A DNA stretch of 64,000 nt, taken from Symbiodinium natans. Lineage: Eukaryota > Sar > Dinophyceae > Suessiales > Symbiodiniaceae. Below are positions 9,490 through 20,690 of the stretch, in pieces (positions within the stretch are counted from its first letter, which is position 1; every line of letters begins with the position of its first letter). The stretch lies in contig CAJNDS010002552.1 in the NCBI GenBank assembly GCA_905221605.1, forward strand, positions 1 through 64,000, read 5' to 3'. The translations under genes were made by a program, and so were the position numbers. Under the pieces are notes generated by a model. The model was not told the DNA's origin and searched no databases. It saw nothing but the letters and a program-made list of their open reading frames with translations.

Positions 9490-9592
9490 TTAATTAAGGA
9501 AGGTGTACCTTTCTTATAATTAGGAACCTTTCTTATTTAAAGTTTGCTTAAATAAGCACGAAAGTTAATTAAGCAACATTGGGCTCTCTGGG
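9490..9592. repeat. Right subterminal repeats and right terminal inverted repeat
   Basis: AT-rich DNA with TTAATTAAG and GCTTAAATAAGC motifs ends in the 24-bp inverted repeat 9569-9592 (…ACATTGGGCTCTCTGGG), the partner of positions 1-24. Confidence 0.78.
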
Positions 9593-10310
9593 TTGTGGGC
9601 AACACATTTAAGAGTAAAACCGGTTCGAGAAGTTTGGCAACTGCGAGATTCCTTACTTGTGAGGTGGGCGCTCGCCAAGTGGACATGGGCGGCACTGGTG
9701 TGGCCTCTTGGAACAACAGTTTGAATCATTGAATCATTAGGCTTTGATGAAAAGCTGGATGCCTTGCCGCCGGCAAAAGCATTCGATGCTCGTGCAGATT
9801 GCCCAAAGCGGCTTGTGCTATTTGTGGTCCTCAAGGTTTCCACGCTTTAACCTGAAAGGCTCAGAAAGGGAGGTCCATTTTTTCGTAGCTGGATCCTCGC
9901 GATTCCAGGCAGTTTCCATCAAGTCCGCCGAATGCTCCCTTCAACCTTGTAACTTGCAAGCCTCTAGACGCGCGATCCCGCATTGAAATCCGGGCACAGC
10001 CAGAGCGCACCTTGCCCTTCATACCTGCAAGCAGCAAATGCCCCCGTACACCTGTGAAGCTTGGCCTTGTAGTTGAGTTGAGTCAAAGAGTTGTACTTGG
10101 AGGAGAGAGGAAGAAGAAGAAAAAGAAGAAGAAGAAGAAGAGGAAGAGGACGAGAGAGAGGCAGAGATAGAGACCGAAGAAGCGCTTGCAAGGTGCTTCA
10201 CGGCCCTGTCCGGGCCACAGCGGAAACCGCCACTCGACCGCGAATGTCAAGTTTTGTACACCCCCAGCCCGCAGCTAAACCCTAGCAGCTTGAAATGGAT
10301 GCCACTTTGA
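9593..10310. other. No gene seen; purine tract
   Basis: Mixed-composition sequence. A GAA/GGA-rich purine tract at about 10096-10170 keeps several frames open as Arg/Lys or Ser repeats. No splice-consistent coding is recognised. Confidence 0.4.
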
Positions 10311-10990
10311 AGGCAAGATTTGCTTTAGTGTCTCACCCAATAAGGTCCCATTAGTCTCCCGCCAAGAGGTCGTGGGGAAGCAAGATTTGCTTTAGTCCCA
10401 ACCAGCAGGCCCGATTAGTCTCCCACCAATAGGTCTCGTGAGGAAGCAAGATTTGTGTTAGTGTCCCACCCAATAAGCCCTATTAGTCTCCAATCAAGAG
10501 GTCTCGTGGAGGAAGCAAGATTTGCTTTAGTGTCCCGCCCAATAGGTCCCAAATAGTCTCCCACCAAGAGGCCTCGTGAGGAGGTCAGATTTGCTTTAGT
10601 GTTCCACCCATTAGGAACCATTAGTCTCCCACTAAGAGGTTTCGTGAGGAAGCAAGATTTGCTTTAATGTCCTTCCCCATAGACACCATTAGTCTCTCAC
10701 CAAGAGGTCTCGTGAGGAAGCAAGATTTACTTTAGTGTCCCACCCAATAAGCCCCTGTTAATCTCCCGCTCAGAAGTCTTGTGAGGAAGCAAGATTTGCT
10801 TAAGTGTCCCACCCAATAGGCCCCATTAATCTCCCATCAAAAGGTCTCGTGAGGAAACAAGATTTGCTTCAGTGTCCCATCCAATAGGTCCCATTAGTTT
10901 CCCGCCAAAAAATCTCGTGAGAAAGCAAGATTTGCTTTGATGTCCCTCCCAGCAGGCCCCCATTAATCTCTCACCAAGAGGTCCCTGTGG
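10311..10990. repeat. Tandem array of ~68-bp units
   Basis: About ten imperfect head-to-tail copies, each with GCAAGATTTGCTTTAGTGTC, a CCCAATAGGCCC core, ATTAGTCTCCCACCAAGAGG, and GTCTCGTGAGGAA at the join. Unit length varies around 67-70 bp. Confidence 0.85.
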
Positions 10991-11054
10991 TCTTCAGCGG
11001 CAACCCGAAACCCCAACTTAAACGCAATGACCTCACAATATAGTAACCCATACA

Positions 11055-12091
11055 TCACCAAAGTCGCCAAGGTCATCGTACGCTGCACAATGGTATCCCA
11101 CGCGATGCGACCTTCAACCACGAGTTCTGGCAACTGACACATGCAGAATTGATTCGTGTCTGAGTCAGACTAGCTAGTTATGTTCATGCCTACACATTGA
11201 TTTATCGCCGAAAAGGTTCCAAGTAGCATTTGTTTCACATGCCACGATGAAGATCAGCAGCAGGCCGTGTACAACCAAACCCTGAGGCCTTCATCCGGCA
11301 TCCGAGACCTCTCTAATTTATACATTGCGCAAATACAGCACTGCGTCTGATAACAGATTCTAGTTGTCCAACATACAAAAAGGGATGGCAGAAGAGCTGC
11401 GCAATCCCGATGTGTCACCATTTCTCGTCTTGTTTGTTCGCACGCAAGGAGTGCAACCTGATTATACTTAGAACAGCACATGCCTTTCTGCGAGAGAGTC
11501 TGCCATCGTCGAGAAGTCATTTCATCCGTATCCTCATCTGAACTATTGTTGGTTGTACTCTTTAGCGAACAATTCTGACATTGATCGCTTCTGCCTCTGG
11601 CAGAGGAACGACACGCACATTACGATGCGTAGAACTAGAAAATTTCTGCTGTGGAGAGGACAAAAGAACGACCGCCAACTTACACACGGTGACATAACAA
11701 GACTGCAGAAAGAGTTACAATATAAGTCTCCCTACAGTCTCAATACGCTGTTGAAGTTAAAGTCACTGCCGTCAGCTAAACATCGCTCAGAAAAAAATCC
11801 CCGTATTTATATGTACACAAAGCCCGGACACAAACCCCAAAACACTGCCAGCTTGAAGTGAGCCCACAGAACTCAAATCCCATTACGTTCACGTGAAAAT
11901 TGCATAAGGTATGTGTCGGACCTCCGACACAGGCGCTGCCAACCAAGGCCACACGCCAAGTACAGTGACGCTGCAATGGAGGCATGGCAGAACAGCTGCG
12001 TAATCCGAACGCGTCACCGCTCCTCATCTTGTTTGTTCGCATAAAAGAACTGCGCGAGGCCACAATAAGCGGCCTGTGCCTGTGCCGATAA
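11055..12091. repeat. Region of dispersed direct repeats, no gene
   Basis: A ~60-bp segment at about 11383-11442 (GATGGCAGAAGAGCTGCG...) recurs diverged at about 11983-12042. A ~55-bp segment at about 11061-11115 recurs at about 15008-15060, beyond the neighbouring element. A 102-codon frame at 11553-11861 shows no recognisable domain and I do not call it a gene. Confidence 0.5.
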
Positions 12092-12426
12092 CATATATAT
12101 ATATGGTCACCCCCCCCCCCATGATCTAGGTTTTGCTTTGTCCCTATAAAAACCCTCGTAAATACCGATTAAAATGACATTCTGGCTATGCTAGGCGATG
12201 TCCTGTTTTTGCACGTCTAGTCCTATGCGAGAAAACATCTAAATAGTGAAAAACGCGTGTGTTTAGCACTACTTCCACATCACCACATAAAAAAAACACC
12301 CAAAAAACACATGAAAATGCAATTTGGTAAACATGTCTATGAATTATTTGCATAGGACAGGCTTATAAACACAGAATTGTATGCAAAACACACTTCTTTT
12401 TTGCAGAATTTGCAAAATTTGACACA

Positions 12427-12905
12427 AATCCAAAAATCCAAAAATCCAAAAATTCAAAACCATGGAGCCGGGAGGCCGCCTTTTTTGGATTTTTTGGTTT
12501 TCTCGAGGTTTTTTTGGTTTTTTTTTGGAAAAATCCAAAAAAAACCATGTGTTTTTTTGGATTTTACTTGCTCCTGGCCTCAAAAACCTAAAAAACACAT
12601 GGTTTTTTTTGGATTTTGAGTGAAAATCCAAAAAAACCCTCGTGTTTTTTTGGATTTCAGGTGCTCCTGGTCTCAGAAACTAAAAAAACACATGGTTTTT
12701 TTTGGATTTTCACTCAAAATCCAAAAAAAACCATGTGTTTTTTAGGTTTTTGAGGCCAGGAGCAAGTAAAATCCAAAAAAACACATGGTTTTTTTTGGAT
12801 TTTTCCAAAAAAAACCAAAAAAACCTCGAGAAAACCAAAAAATCCAAAAAAGGCGGCCTCCCGGCTCCATGGTTTTGAATTTTTGGATTTTTGGATTTTT
12901 GGATT
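12427..12905. repeat. ~480-bp near-perfect hairpin
   Basis: The left arm (about 12427-12630) and right arm (about 12702-12905) are reverse complements almost base for base, including the GGAGCCGGGAGGCCGCC block at 12463-12479 and its mirror at about 12852-12868. The ~70-bp loop repeats the AATCCAAAAAAAACC / GGTTTTTTTTGGATT theme. Confidence 0.9.
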
Positions 12906-13129
12906 TTGGGTTTTTTTAGCAAATTTTGCAAAAAATGCTTTTCTTGTATAAAGAATGTGTATTGTTATACGTTGTTTCTGCTAATGTGACTGCCTTGCAC
13001 ACACACAGAGAAAAGCACACAAACACACCCACCATTCGTTTTTTTTCTCAATTCAGCCTATTTGGTATGCAGGGCGTGGCGTTAACATGTAAAGTTCCAT
13101 TAGATTTAATTACGAATGAGGCTTAGAAG

Positions 13130-14860
13130 AGGATGTCTTGGGATGTGGCGTCTTAATATGAAAAGTAATAAAGAAAAAGAAATAGAGAGGGTTTCTTAGG
13201 GTGTGGCTCTTTTGAGGATGTGGACCTGCAATTCAAAAGTCTAATTGGACTTAAAAAAGAGTGGGGCTTCGAAGAGGATGTCTTGGGGTGTGGCCTCTTA
13301 ATTTAAACGTCTATTTAAGTGGAATCACAAAGGAAGTCCAGTTGAGGATTTCTTAGGGTGTGGTGTTTTAGTGCAAACCTCAAATTACATTTCATTACGA
13401 AGCGGGGCCAGAGGAGACTTTCACAGGGTGTGGTCGGTAAAATAAAATTCCAAAGAGGTAGTAACGAATGAGGCTTAGAAGGGCGTGGCCTCTTAATTGT
13501 TTTACTTGGTTTGGCTTTACGAATGAAGCTGTGGCTTTACCATACACAGGTCTTAGGGTGTGGCCTTTTAAATTCTGTCCAGAGGGGTGTGGCCTCTAAA
13601 CTTAAAATTCAATTTAAGTGGAATTCCAAACGAGTCCAGATGAGGATTTCTTAGGGTGTGGCGTTTTAATACAAACCTCAAATAACATTTAGTATGAAGC
13701 GAGGCCAGGGGAGAATTTCATAGGGTGTGGTCTGCAAAATAGAATTCCAAATAGGTATTAACCAATGAAGCTTAAAAGAGGATGTCTTGTGGCGGGGCCT
13801 CTTAATTTGTTTGTTTGACTTGGGTTTAATTTACTAACGAAGCTATGGCTTTATCATATACAAGTCTATTGACATTTCACTAATAGGCACCAGAAGAGGA
13901 TTTCATAGGGTCTAGCGGTTAAATATGGAATTGTAAGTACATTCAAATACGAATGGGGGCTCATGATATAAATTTCTGTCCAAGAGTTACATACGAACCT
14001 AGCCTAGGTCAGAACTTCTTAGTGTGTGGGCTTCTTACCTAGAATTATAAACTTCTTACGAGATTCTGTTACGAACAGGCCCCAGAATGGTGTGGCTTTT
14101 TTTTAATACAAGCATCTTGGCAAATCGAAAATAAGTCTAATTACAAACGAAGGTCTAATGAGGATTTCTTGGCGTGTGGCTTTGTAATACAGAATTCTAA
14201 TTAATCTTCATTACAAATAGGGGCCAGAAAGGGATTTCATAGGGTATGGTCTGCGATATAGAATTCTAACTCGGTTTCATTGCGAGGAGGATGTCCTGGG
14301 GTTGGCCTCTGAATATACACTTGCTTTACTTGGGTTCAATTACGAACGAAGCCCAGAAGAGGATTTCTTAGGGTGTGGGCTTACAATATGAAATCAAATT
14401 GCGTTTCATTACGAATGGGGCCAGCGAAAGATTTCACAGGGTGTGGGAAAAACAAAAATGTTCTAAATAGGTATTAATCAATGAGGCTTAGAAGAGGATG
14501 TCTTGGGGCTGGGCCTCTTAATATGTTTTTTTACTTGGGTTAATTACGAACGAAGCTGTGGCTTTATCAGACACAAGTCTACTGAAATTTCATTAAGAGG
14601 GCCCAGAAGAGGATTTCATAGGGTGTGGCCTTTAAGTATAGAATTCTTTTCGTAGGGTGTGGGCTTCTTATGTAGAATCATTTTCTCAATAAAATAGGAA
14701 GGAAGCCCAGATGAGGATTTCTGAGGCTGTAACCTCTGCATATAAAGCTCTTGTGAGATTTTGTTACGGACAGGCAGGCCCCAGAAGAGGATTTCATAGG
14801 GTGCGGCTTTTAATTGGCAAATTTAGATTTCTAAAAAAAATTTACTACGAATGAGGCCAG
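13130..14860. repeat. Degenerate repeats around AGAGGATTTCATAGGGTGTGG
   Basis: Some twenty diverged units of roughly 60-110 bp share 'GAAGAGGAT(G/T)TC(T/A)TAGGGTGTGGCCTCTTAAT' in variants, with conserved ACGAATGAGGC spacers. No coding frame runs through it. Confidence 0.7.
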
Positions 14861-15353
14861 TGGCCTTTTAATTTTCATTCCGACTTAGGTTTAAATCTCG
14901 CTTCGATGGGCCCGAAAGGCCTTTCGACCTAGATCATGGGGGGGGGGGTGAGCATATATATATATATATAGCATCATGACCATCGACTGAACCCTGCAAC
15001 AAGGAGCTCGCCAAAGTCATCGCAGAGTACGAGATGGTGCCTGGCGCGATGCAACCTTCGCATATACAGAAGACGAAAGAAATCTTGCCTGAACAAAAGT
15101 AGTGTCTACAGGTACGTTTACAAAAAAACATAAAACACAGGAAACAGACAAAATGGCAGAAGTAATATACCTAATCCAAAAAGTAGAATATAAAACAATA
15201 AACCCAATCGGCAGATCGAAGAAAAGACTTAGCAACCAAACAAAAAAACGCAATAACTGACTTTTCGAACACCCCCCCCCCCAAAGCAATGTTACGAAAA
15301 CCTTAAAAAAAACACGAAGCGACTCTATCAATTGAAGCCTTTTAAAAAACAAG

Positions 15354-15438
15354 GATGCGCACTCAAGAGTGAACGCGGCGCTGCACTGGACAGAGGGCGT
15401 GTCGAGTGCCACGCCGCGTTGACACTTGAGTGCGCATC
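15354..15438. repeat. GATGCGCACTCAAGAGTGAA hairpin
   Basis: GATGCGCACTCAAG...CGCGGCG pairs with CGCCGCG...CTTGAGTGCGCATC across 15354-15438. The left motif (ATGCGCACTCAAGAGTGAA) recurs at 15483-15501 and ...GCGCACTGGACAGAG... recurs at 15446-15461. Confidence 0.7.
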
Positions 15439-15519
15439 CAAGGGCGCGCACTGGACAGAGAACTCGCCAGACCCCCCCCGATGATGCGCACTCAAGAGTG
15501 AAGTGGATGTTTTTTCGAC

Positions 15520-15690
15520 CCCTGTTTAGGGTGTTTAGGGTGTTTTGGGTGTTTTGGGTGTTTAGGGTGTTTAGGCTTTAGAGCGTTTAGGGGTTAGGGT
15601 TTACGTTTTAGGGTTTGGGGTTTAGGGTTGGGGGTGTAGGGTTGGGGGTTTAGGGTTGGGCGTTTTGGGTTTTAGTTTTTGTTGTTTCGG
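15520..15690. repeat. Telomere-like TTTAGGG variants (GTGTTTAGG, TTTTGGG)
   Basis: A run of GTGTTTAGGGTGTTTTGGG and TAGGGTTTGGGG variants in the + orientation. Confidence 0.7.
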
Positions 15691-15830
15691 GTTTGGGGTC
15701 TGGAGTTTAGAGGCAAGCCGAGTCGAATATTATTCAAAGTCTACTAAGACTCAATCGGTGCTGCGAAGATATCTGCTGCCAGATGGAGTTGCCAGGCGGG
15801 TTGCAAGGGTGAAGATTCTCTTGGTAGCCC

Positions 15831-15930
15831 AGTGGTGCCCTTTTCCCTTTTTTGGAGTTCAAGGTTCCCTTATCAAGTAACCAACCCAAAAAAAAGGGTG
15901 CCCTTATTATAATATGGTTACTGGGCTACG
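15831..15930. mobile_element. Hairpin element, family B, copy 1
   Basis: Starts TTGGTAGCCCAGTGGT and ends GGTTACTGGGCTACGAAG. Inner arms CCCTTTTTTGGAGTTCAAGG... / ...AAAAAAGGGTGCCC also pair. About 100 bp, no ORF: MITE-like. Confidence 0.7.
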
Positions 15931-16220
15931 AAGTCTAAGCTTACGCTCTACTTCCGAGACTCCGACAGGCTCAACTCGTCCCTAAGCATCTTAAATCCTG
16001 AACTCCAAGTCCTGCGGAGGTTTGGCAAAGTAAATTTCCGGACTGGCAATACTAGAAAAAGACAAGTTGAGGATCTGTAGACTTCTATTGTTGCTACTCA
16101 AAACAAGAGAGGGGGGAGTTTTAAACACCATAGCATACGAATATGGACATGGGCCAGATTGAACATCTCGGGGAGCGGACGAGGAGATTTTAAGGCCATT
16201 TAGGGCGTTGGATTTAGGCC

Positions 16221-16280
16221 AGGCGGCTCTTGTTTTTAGGGTTTAGGGTTTAGGGTTTAGGGTTTAGGGTTTAGGGTTCA
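16221..16280. repeat. TTTAGGG array
   Basis: About seven tandem TTTAGGG units in + orientation. Confidence 0.85.
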
Positions 16281-16901
16281 GCGTTTAGGCTCTAGATGCA
16301 ACGACAGGTTAGGCGGACCCCTCAACCAGGCAGAATCGGCCTGGAGCAACTGAAGGGCGCGCTTCATACGACGTTCTGTTCTGCAGTATCTGAGGGACCG
16401 TGTTTTAGTCGACTGCGTTCCCAAGAAGGATGCCATTTCGAAACGCCATGTTGCAGTCGTAAGTCTTCGGATCCAAGCATCGAGTGGATCAGCGGACGGC
16501 TTTGTAGGGTTTGAGAGGCTGGGGTCTTCGGACTACCCTCAACCGGAAAGCGCGCACGTGCTGCTGCTTTTCGGCTGCAAGGACTTAAACGTCTGTAGGT
16601 GTTCGCGCACTGAGAACTCTGGAGAAGACTCCGATCCGAAGCAATGGCTTCGGTTTTGACTCCCACGCCAGCCGTGGCGCAGGAGGGGTGGAAGCCCTGC
16701 CCCAACCCCCCAAACCCCTACCCCTGTCCCCCCTTCGAGTGCGGTGTGCTTGGGAGAGTCGTGGAAACATTCGCAGGCTCTAGACTGTGAATCCTGAACG
16801 GCATAGAAACAAGACATCCCAAGCCAAGAATACTGAACCCTGAGACCTCAACCGTACTTCAGCATGAAATTTCCAGTTGAGGTGGTTCTATTCAGACGGG
16901 A

Positions 16902-17055
16902 CCCTAAACCCTAAACCCTAAACCCTAAACCCTAAACCCTAAACCCTAAACCCTAAACCCTAAACCCTAAACCCTAAACCCTAAACCCTAAACCCCAAAC
17001 CCCAAACCCCAAACCCTAAACCCTAGGGAAACCACTAAACCCTAAACCCCCCTCC
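16902..17055. repeat. CCCTAAA array
   Basis: About twenty tandem CCCTAAA copies with a few CCCCAAA variants. Orientation is opposite to the neighbouring arrays at 16221 and 17128. Confidence 0.9.
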
Positions 17056-17127
17056 CCTCCCTTCTGTGGGGCTTGAGCTGAGGATGGGCAGGTCTGTCCT
17101 TCCACCCCCTGCTCTTTGAATTTTCTT

Positions 17128-17195
17128 TAGGGTTTAGGGTTCAGGGTTTAGGGGTTAGGGTTTAGGGTTTAGGGTTTAGGGTTTAGGGTTTGGGG
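17128..17195. repeat. TTTAGGG array
   Basis: About nine units in + orientation, facing the CCCTAAA array at 16902-17055 across ~70 bp. Confidence 0.85.
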
Positions 17196-17539
17196 ATTCA
17201 TTCGCCCTGAACCCTCAGTAAAAGATGCTGAGTGGCACCTCCTAACCCCCTTAAACTGGTGAGGACCTCAGGACATTCCTGACAAGAGATGCTGAGTGGC
17301 ACGGCCCAAAAAACCCAAGAAGTGAGATGGTGAAGAGACATCAGAGAGACCAAATTGAAAAGGGCACCCTTTTGTATTCCTAGGTTTCCAAAGATGAGGT
17401 GTTTTTTTGTGGTTTGTCCGTGGGGCTTATGGATTGCGTGAACTTTGTTATACGAAATAGATTTTGTTCTTAATGCCATGGGGGGATTCTTGGGCGGGTG
17501 GGCATTTTTCCAACGCTTGACAAGCTGAATGACTGCTGA

Positions 17540-17640
17540 ACTCTAAACCCGAAACCCCTAACCCCTAACCCCTAACCCCTAACCCCTAACCCCTAAACCC
17601 TAAACCCTAAACCCTAAACCCTAAACCCTAAACCCTTGCC
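17540..17640. repeat. CCCTAAC/CCCTAAA array
   Basis: Begins with CCCCTAA variants and changes to pure CCCTAAA. Confidence 0.85.
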
Positions 17641-17858
17641 AGGCTCTCCACGTGCCCCCCCGTGCCGCGCCGGCTTCCCACGGAGCGCCTTTGAGAAGCG
17701 CAGCCGCACCGGCCGTGGCTGCCGCGCTGGTGGCCCATGCCGTGTCACAAGGCGGGAGGGGTTTAGGGTTTAGGGTTTGGGGTTTGGGGTTTGAGGTTTG
17801 GGGTTTGGGGTTTGGGGTGTACGGACTCTTTGCCTTTCCAGGGCTCAAGGTTTAGAAG

Positions 17859-17958
17859 TTGGGATGTTCCCCCTTATACTAACAGTCCTTAGTAGGGACT
17901 ATAGTACCCCCGATTAGAATCTTTATTACGGACTGTTAACATAAGGGGGCACATCCCG
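17859..17958. mobile_element. Hairpin element, family A, copy 1
   Basis: TTGGGATGTTCCCCCTTATA at the left pairs with ATAAGGGGGCACATCCCGA at the right. Inner arms ACTAACAGTCCTTAGTAGGG / TACGGACTGTTAAC also pair. About 100 bp, no ORF. Confidence 0.8.
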
Positions 17959-18649
17959 ATTTAGAGTTTGAGTCTTGCGTTTTGGAATTGTCAATAGGGC
18001 CAACTGGTCATTCAGAAAGAACCCGAACAACTCCGAAAGTCCAAATTCAAAGAAACCCAAGGCCCAAGCCCTGTACCGTAAACCCCTCTACCAAAGCGTA
18101 AGGCCCCACATCCCCCTAACGCCGTAAACCCGGAAACAAAAAGCCCTATACCTAAAACCCCCAACCCTAAACCCTCAACCCTCAACCCTAAACCACTATA
18201 ATAACTTCCCAAAACCCTACTCTAACTATTCTAAGGCGCCTATCGTATACACTTAACCCTAACCCGTTGAAAACCCCCCCGATGCCCTTCTTCTTAGGGT
18301 TTCTCGGGCTCTTCGGGTTCCAGCAGGATCGGCGCGCAGGCGCGTCATCATGAAGCTCCTGGTCTCACTTGGCCGGGGGCGGGAAGGGGGGGGGGGGGGG
18401 GGGGATGAGGGCTTGGGGTTTAGTGGTTTTTTCTTATGATTATGTTTTTTGTTGTTTTTTTGGTTTTTTATTTGTTAGTTTTTGTGTTTCTTTTTTTTGT
18501 TTGGGCGGGGGGATCCCCTGATTATAATCCCTTATGACTTCATATTGAAAGCCCTAAAGATCTTTCAACCCTCATCGGACCTCCCAAAAGGATCCGCGGA
18601 GTCACGATCTTCCCGGCGTTGCGAGTGTGGCTCACCCTAAGCCCTAAGC

Positions 18650-18748
18650 TTGGGATGTTCCCCCTTTACTACCAGTCCTCAATATGGATTATAGTAGGGG
18701 GTACTACAATCCCTATGAAGGACTGTCGTATAAGGGGGAACATCCCAA
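18650..18748. mobile_element. Hairpin element, family A, copy 2
   Basis: Same ends and inner arms as copy 1 (TTGGGATGTTCCCCCTT ... AAGGGGGAACATCCCAA), nearly perfect. Confidence 0.85.
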
Positions 18749-19520
18749 CCCTAAATCCTAAACCCTATCCCCGGGAGCGCTGGGAGTTTTTTTTTTTTTT
18801 TTTTTTTTTTGGGGGGGGGGGGTTTAGGGTTTAGGGTTTAGGGTTTTGGTTTTTGGGTGAGGTGGACTCGGAGCATGGGCATGAGCTCGGTACGGCAAAC
18901 AATTCCGGAGCCTCGAAAGTATAAGAAGACCCCCAGAACCCGAAGAACCTGTACAAAACCTTGAGAAGCCCTCAAAAAGCCTTTAGGGTGCTTGCTACCA
19001 CCAGCAGAAGGTTTCTGACCATTTACATCCCCCCAACATGAGGATCAACTAGGCCTTTGGTTTGGCCATCATCCTGTGCGCTCGTGGGGGGGTTTGTGGG
19101 GGGTGCGGAGGGGGGGGGGGGGGGGGGGTCAGGGTTTATAGCTTAGGGCTTCGGGTTTAGGGTTTAGGGTTTAGGGTTTAGGGTTTGGGAGCGGGCGGGG
19201 GGCTCCACTGAAACACAGAGCCGAAACCTTCTAAGGCAGACGTACGCCGGTTGTGAATCTTGGAATCGCATTTTTAAAGAAAGTCGATTGGTAGTGGCGA
19301 GTTAGGCAAGTCTTAAGGTATAGGGCATCGCATTTCCAGATACCCTACTCAGAAGCTCTAAGTTTCAGTTGTGCATTGGAAGGAAAATGACCATAACCCC
19401 GAAACCCTAGACCCTAAACCCTACCACCATGTTGTTGAGGTACAGGGCTTTCTCCAAACGTGGTTGTTCGGCTTGTGGGACATTTGTATGCATCGACATC
19501 CCCATAGCTGCTCAACCTTT

Positions 19521-19629
19521 ATGGGGTTCACGAAAATAGGGGACCCCAAAATAGACCCCAACTAGTAAGTTCCCCTTATAACAAGGACCAGAATAAGGTA
19601 CCCCAACCCCCCCCAATTTCGGAAACCCT
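19521..19629. mobile_element. Hairpin element, family C, copy 1
   Basis: GGGGTTCACGAAAATAGGGGACC at the left pairs loosely with GGTACCCC...AATTTCGGAAACCC at the right, with AAAATAGACCCC and TAGTAAGTTCCCCTTATA inside. The same layout occurs at 36103, 39218, 42011, 46889, 55637 and 57561. Confidence 0.6.
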
Positions 19630-20335
19630 TATGTCCAGTGAAGACGTGAAGACTCGCCCTGCTAGAAATCAGCTGTCCATGGGTTCAGGGGAGGGGAGGA
19701 TTTACGGTTTAGGGTTTCGGGATTCGGGTGGGAGCATTGCAAGTAGGGTGGGGTAGTAGCGGAAGTAGTGGAGGACGGAGGGAGTCGCAGAAGTTTTCAT
19801 GAAAGGGATCCTGTAAACACAAGAGCTGAAGCCGTCGGAAACATGCTGTCTTTGGGTTTTGGAGGTCTTCACTGGAGCCTAAGCCCTGATCCCCCGTCCT
19901 CCAAATCCAAAATGCACCATCCAGACTTGGCCCCTAAACCCGATTTGAACCCAAGAAACGCCACGTGGTCGGCTGCCTGAGGCATGATCCCACTTGGGGG
20001 GAGCCTAAGTTAGGTGGGCCCTCGACATTTGTTCTATCTTCCCTTTCTTTCTCGGGAGAGCCAGGACCCCATTTCTTGGAAACCATGTTTCAGGTTGAAA
20101 GTGGAAAGGGACCAACCCTAACTCAGCGAGCTGTCCATGTGTGAAATCGAGCGTCACAAGGCCCCCACCTTAGCCCTCCAGCTAAACCTAAGAAGCCCAA
20201 ACATTGTTTACAACCTATGGAGACAGGCTTGAATTTTTTTGAACCTAGCTCCGAAGCCGAAGCCTAAACTCGGCCCTTAAAACTGAGCGCTGCGCCTTAG
20301 CGCGACTACGCAATCAAAGGACATCGGGGTCTCCC

Positions 20336-20690
20336 TAAACCCTAAACCCTAAACAACCCTAAACCCTAAACCCTAAACCAGGTCTCTGAATTAACTTGGC
20401 AGCCTGGACCTGAGTCAGCCTCGACGCCTACACCCTTCACAAGCCAAGCCCGTTTAAGCCGGTTCACCCCTGTCCACCCCCGTCAACCCTTAACGCTAAG
20501 CCGTCCTAAGCCTTTAAAACCCCAACCCTCAACCCTAAACCCTAAACCCTAAACCCTAAACCCTAAATCCTAAAAACCCTAAACCCTAAACCCTAAACCA
20601 CCCTAAACCCTAAACCCTAAACCACCCTAAACCCTAAACCCTAAACCCTAAACCCTAAACCACCTAAACCCCAAACCCTAAATCCTAAAC
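20336..20690. repeat. CCCTAAA array in blocks
   Basis: Several CCCTAAA blocks (20336-20377, 20540-20690) broken by ACCACCCTAAAC joints. Confidence 0.85.

Larger units (their letters stand above)
1..9592 (+). mobile_element. Large DNA transposon with four genes
   Basis: Seen: the first 24 bases are the reverse complement of 9569-9592 with one mismatch. Both ends are followed inward by AT-rich subterminal DNA full of TTAATTAAG/GCTTA motifs, and four long open frames between them all lie on the + strand. One is a DDE-type transposase (7027-8718). Known: large cut-and-paste elements of the CMC/KDZ type pair a transposase with accessory ORFs and subterminal repeats. Inferred: this is one near-complete autonomous element. 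The left end coincides with the window edge, so the true terminus and the target-site duplication cannot be seen; the repeat may extend further left. Internal telomere-like runs and a GT satellite have expanded within it. Confidence 0.72.
12092..14970. mobile_element. 2.9-kb nonautonomous element with long inverted ends
   Basis: The left end (12092-12131: TA run, GGTCA, eleven C, ATGATCTAGGT) is the reverse complement of the right end (14927-14970: ACCTAGATCAT, eleven G, TGAGC, TA run) with one mismatch outside the TA run. The homopolymer length is identical at both ends. Inside are a large hairpin (12427-12905) and a degenerate repeat field (13130-14860). No ORF resembles a transposase, so if mobile it needs help from elsewhere. 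The TA runs obscure any target duplication. Confidence 0.65.

Noticed and set aside
8772-9519. Long Thr/His and Cys/Val open frames on both strands
   Set aside because: They are translations of the GT minisatellite in several frames, with no unique sequence.
15705-15810. Exon-like stretch RVEYYSKSTKTQSVLRRYLL
   Set aside because: Open and non-repetitive, but without family similarity or consistent splice partners.
16902-17055. Possible true chromosome end
   Set aside because: Telomere-like arrays occur throughout in both orientations with unique DNA and exons on both sides, so they are interstitial.
17652-17770. Ala-rich G/C-rich open stretch (PRAAPASHGAPLRSAAAPAV)
   Set aside because: Could be an exon, but no partner exon, phase or family could be established.
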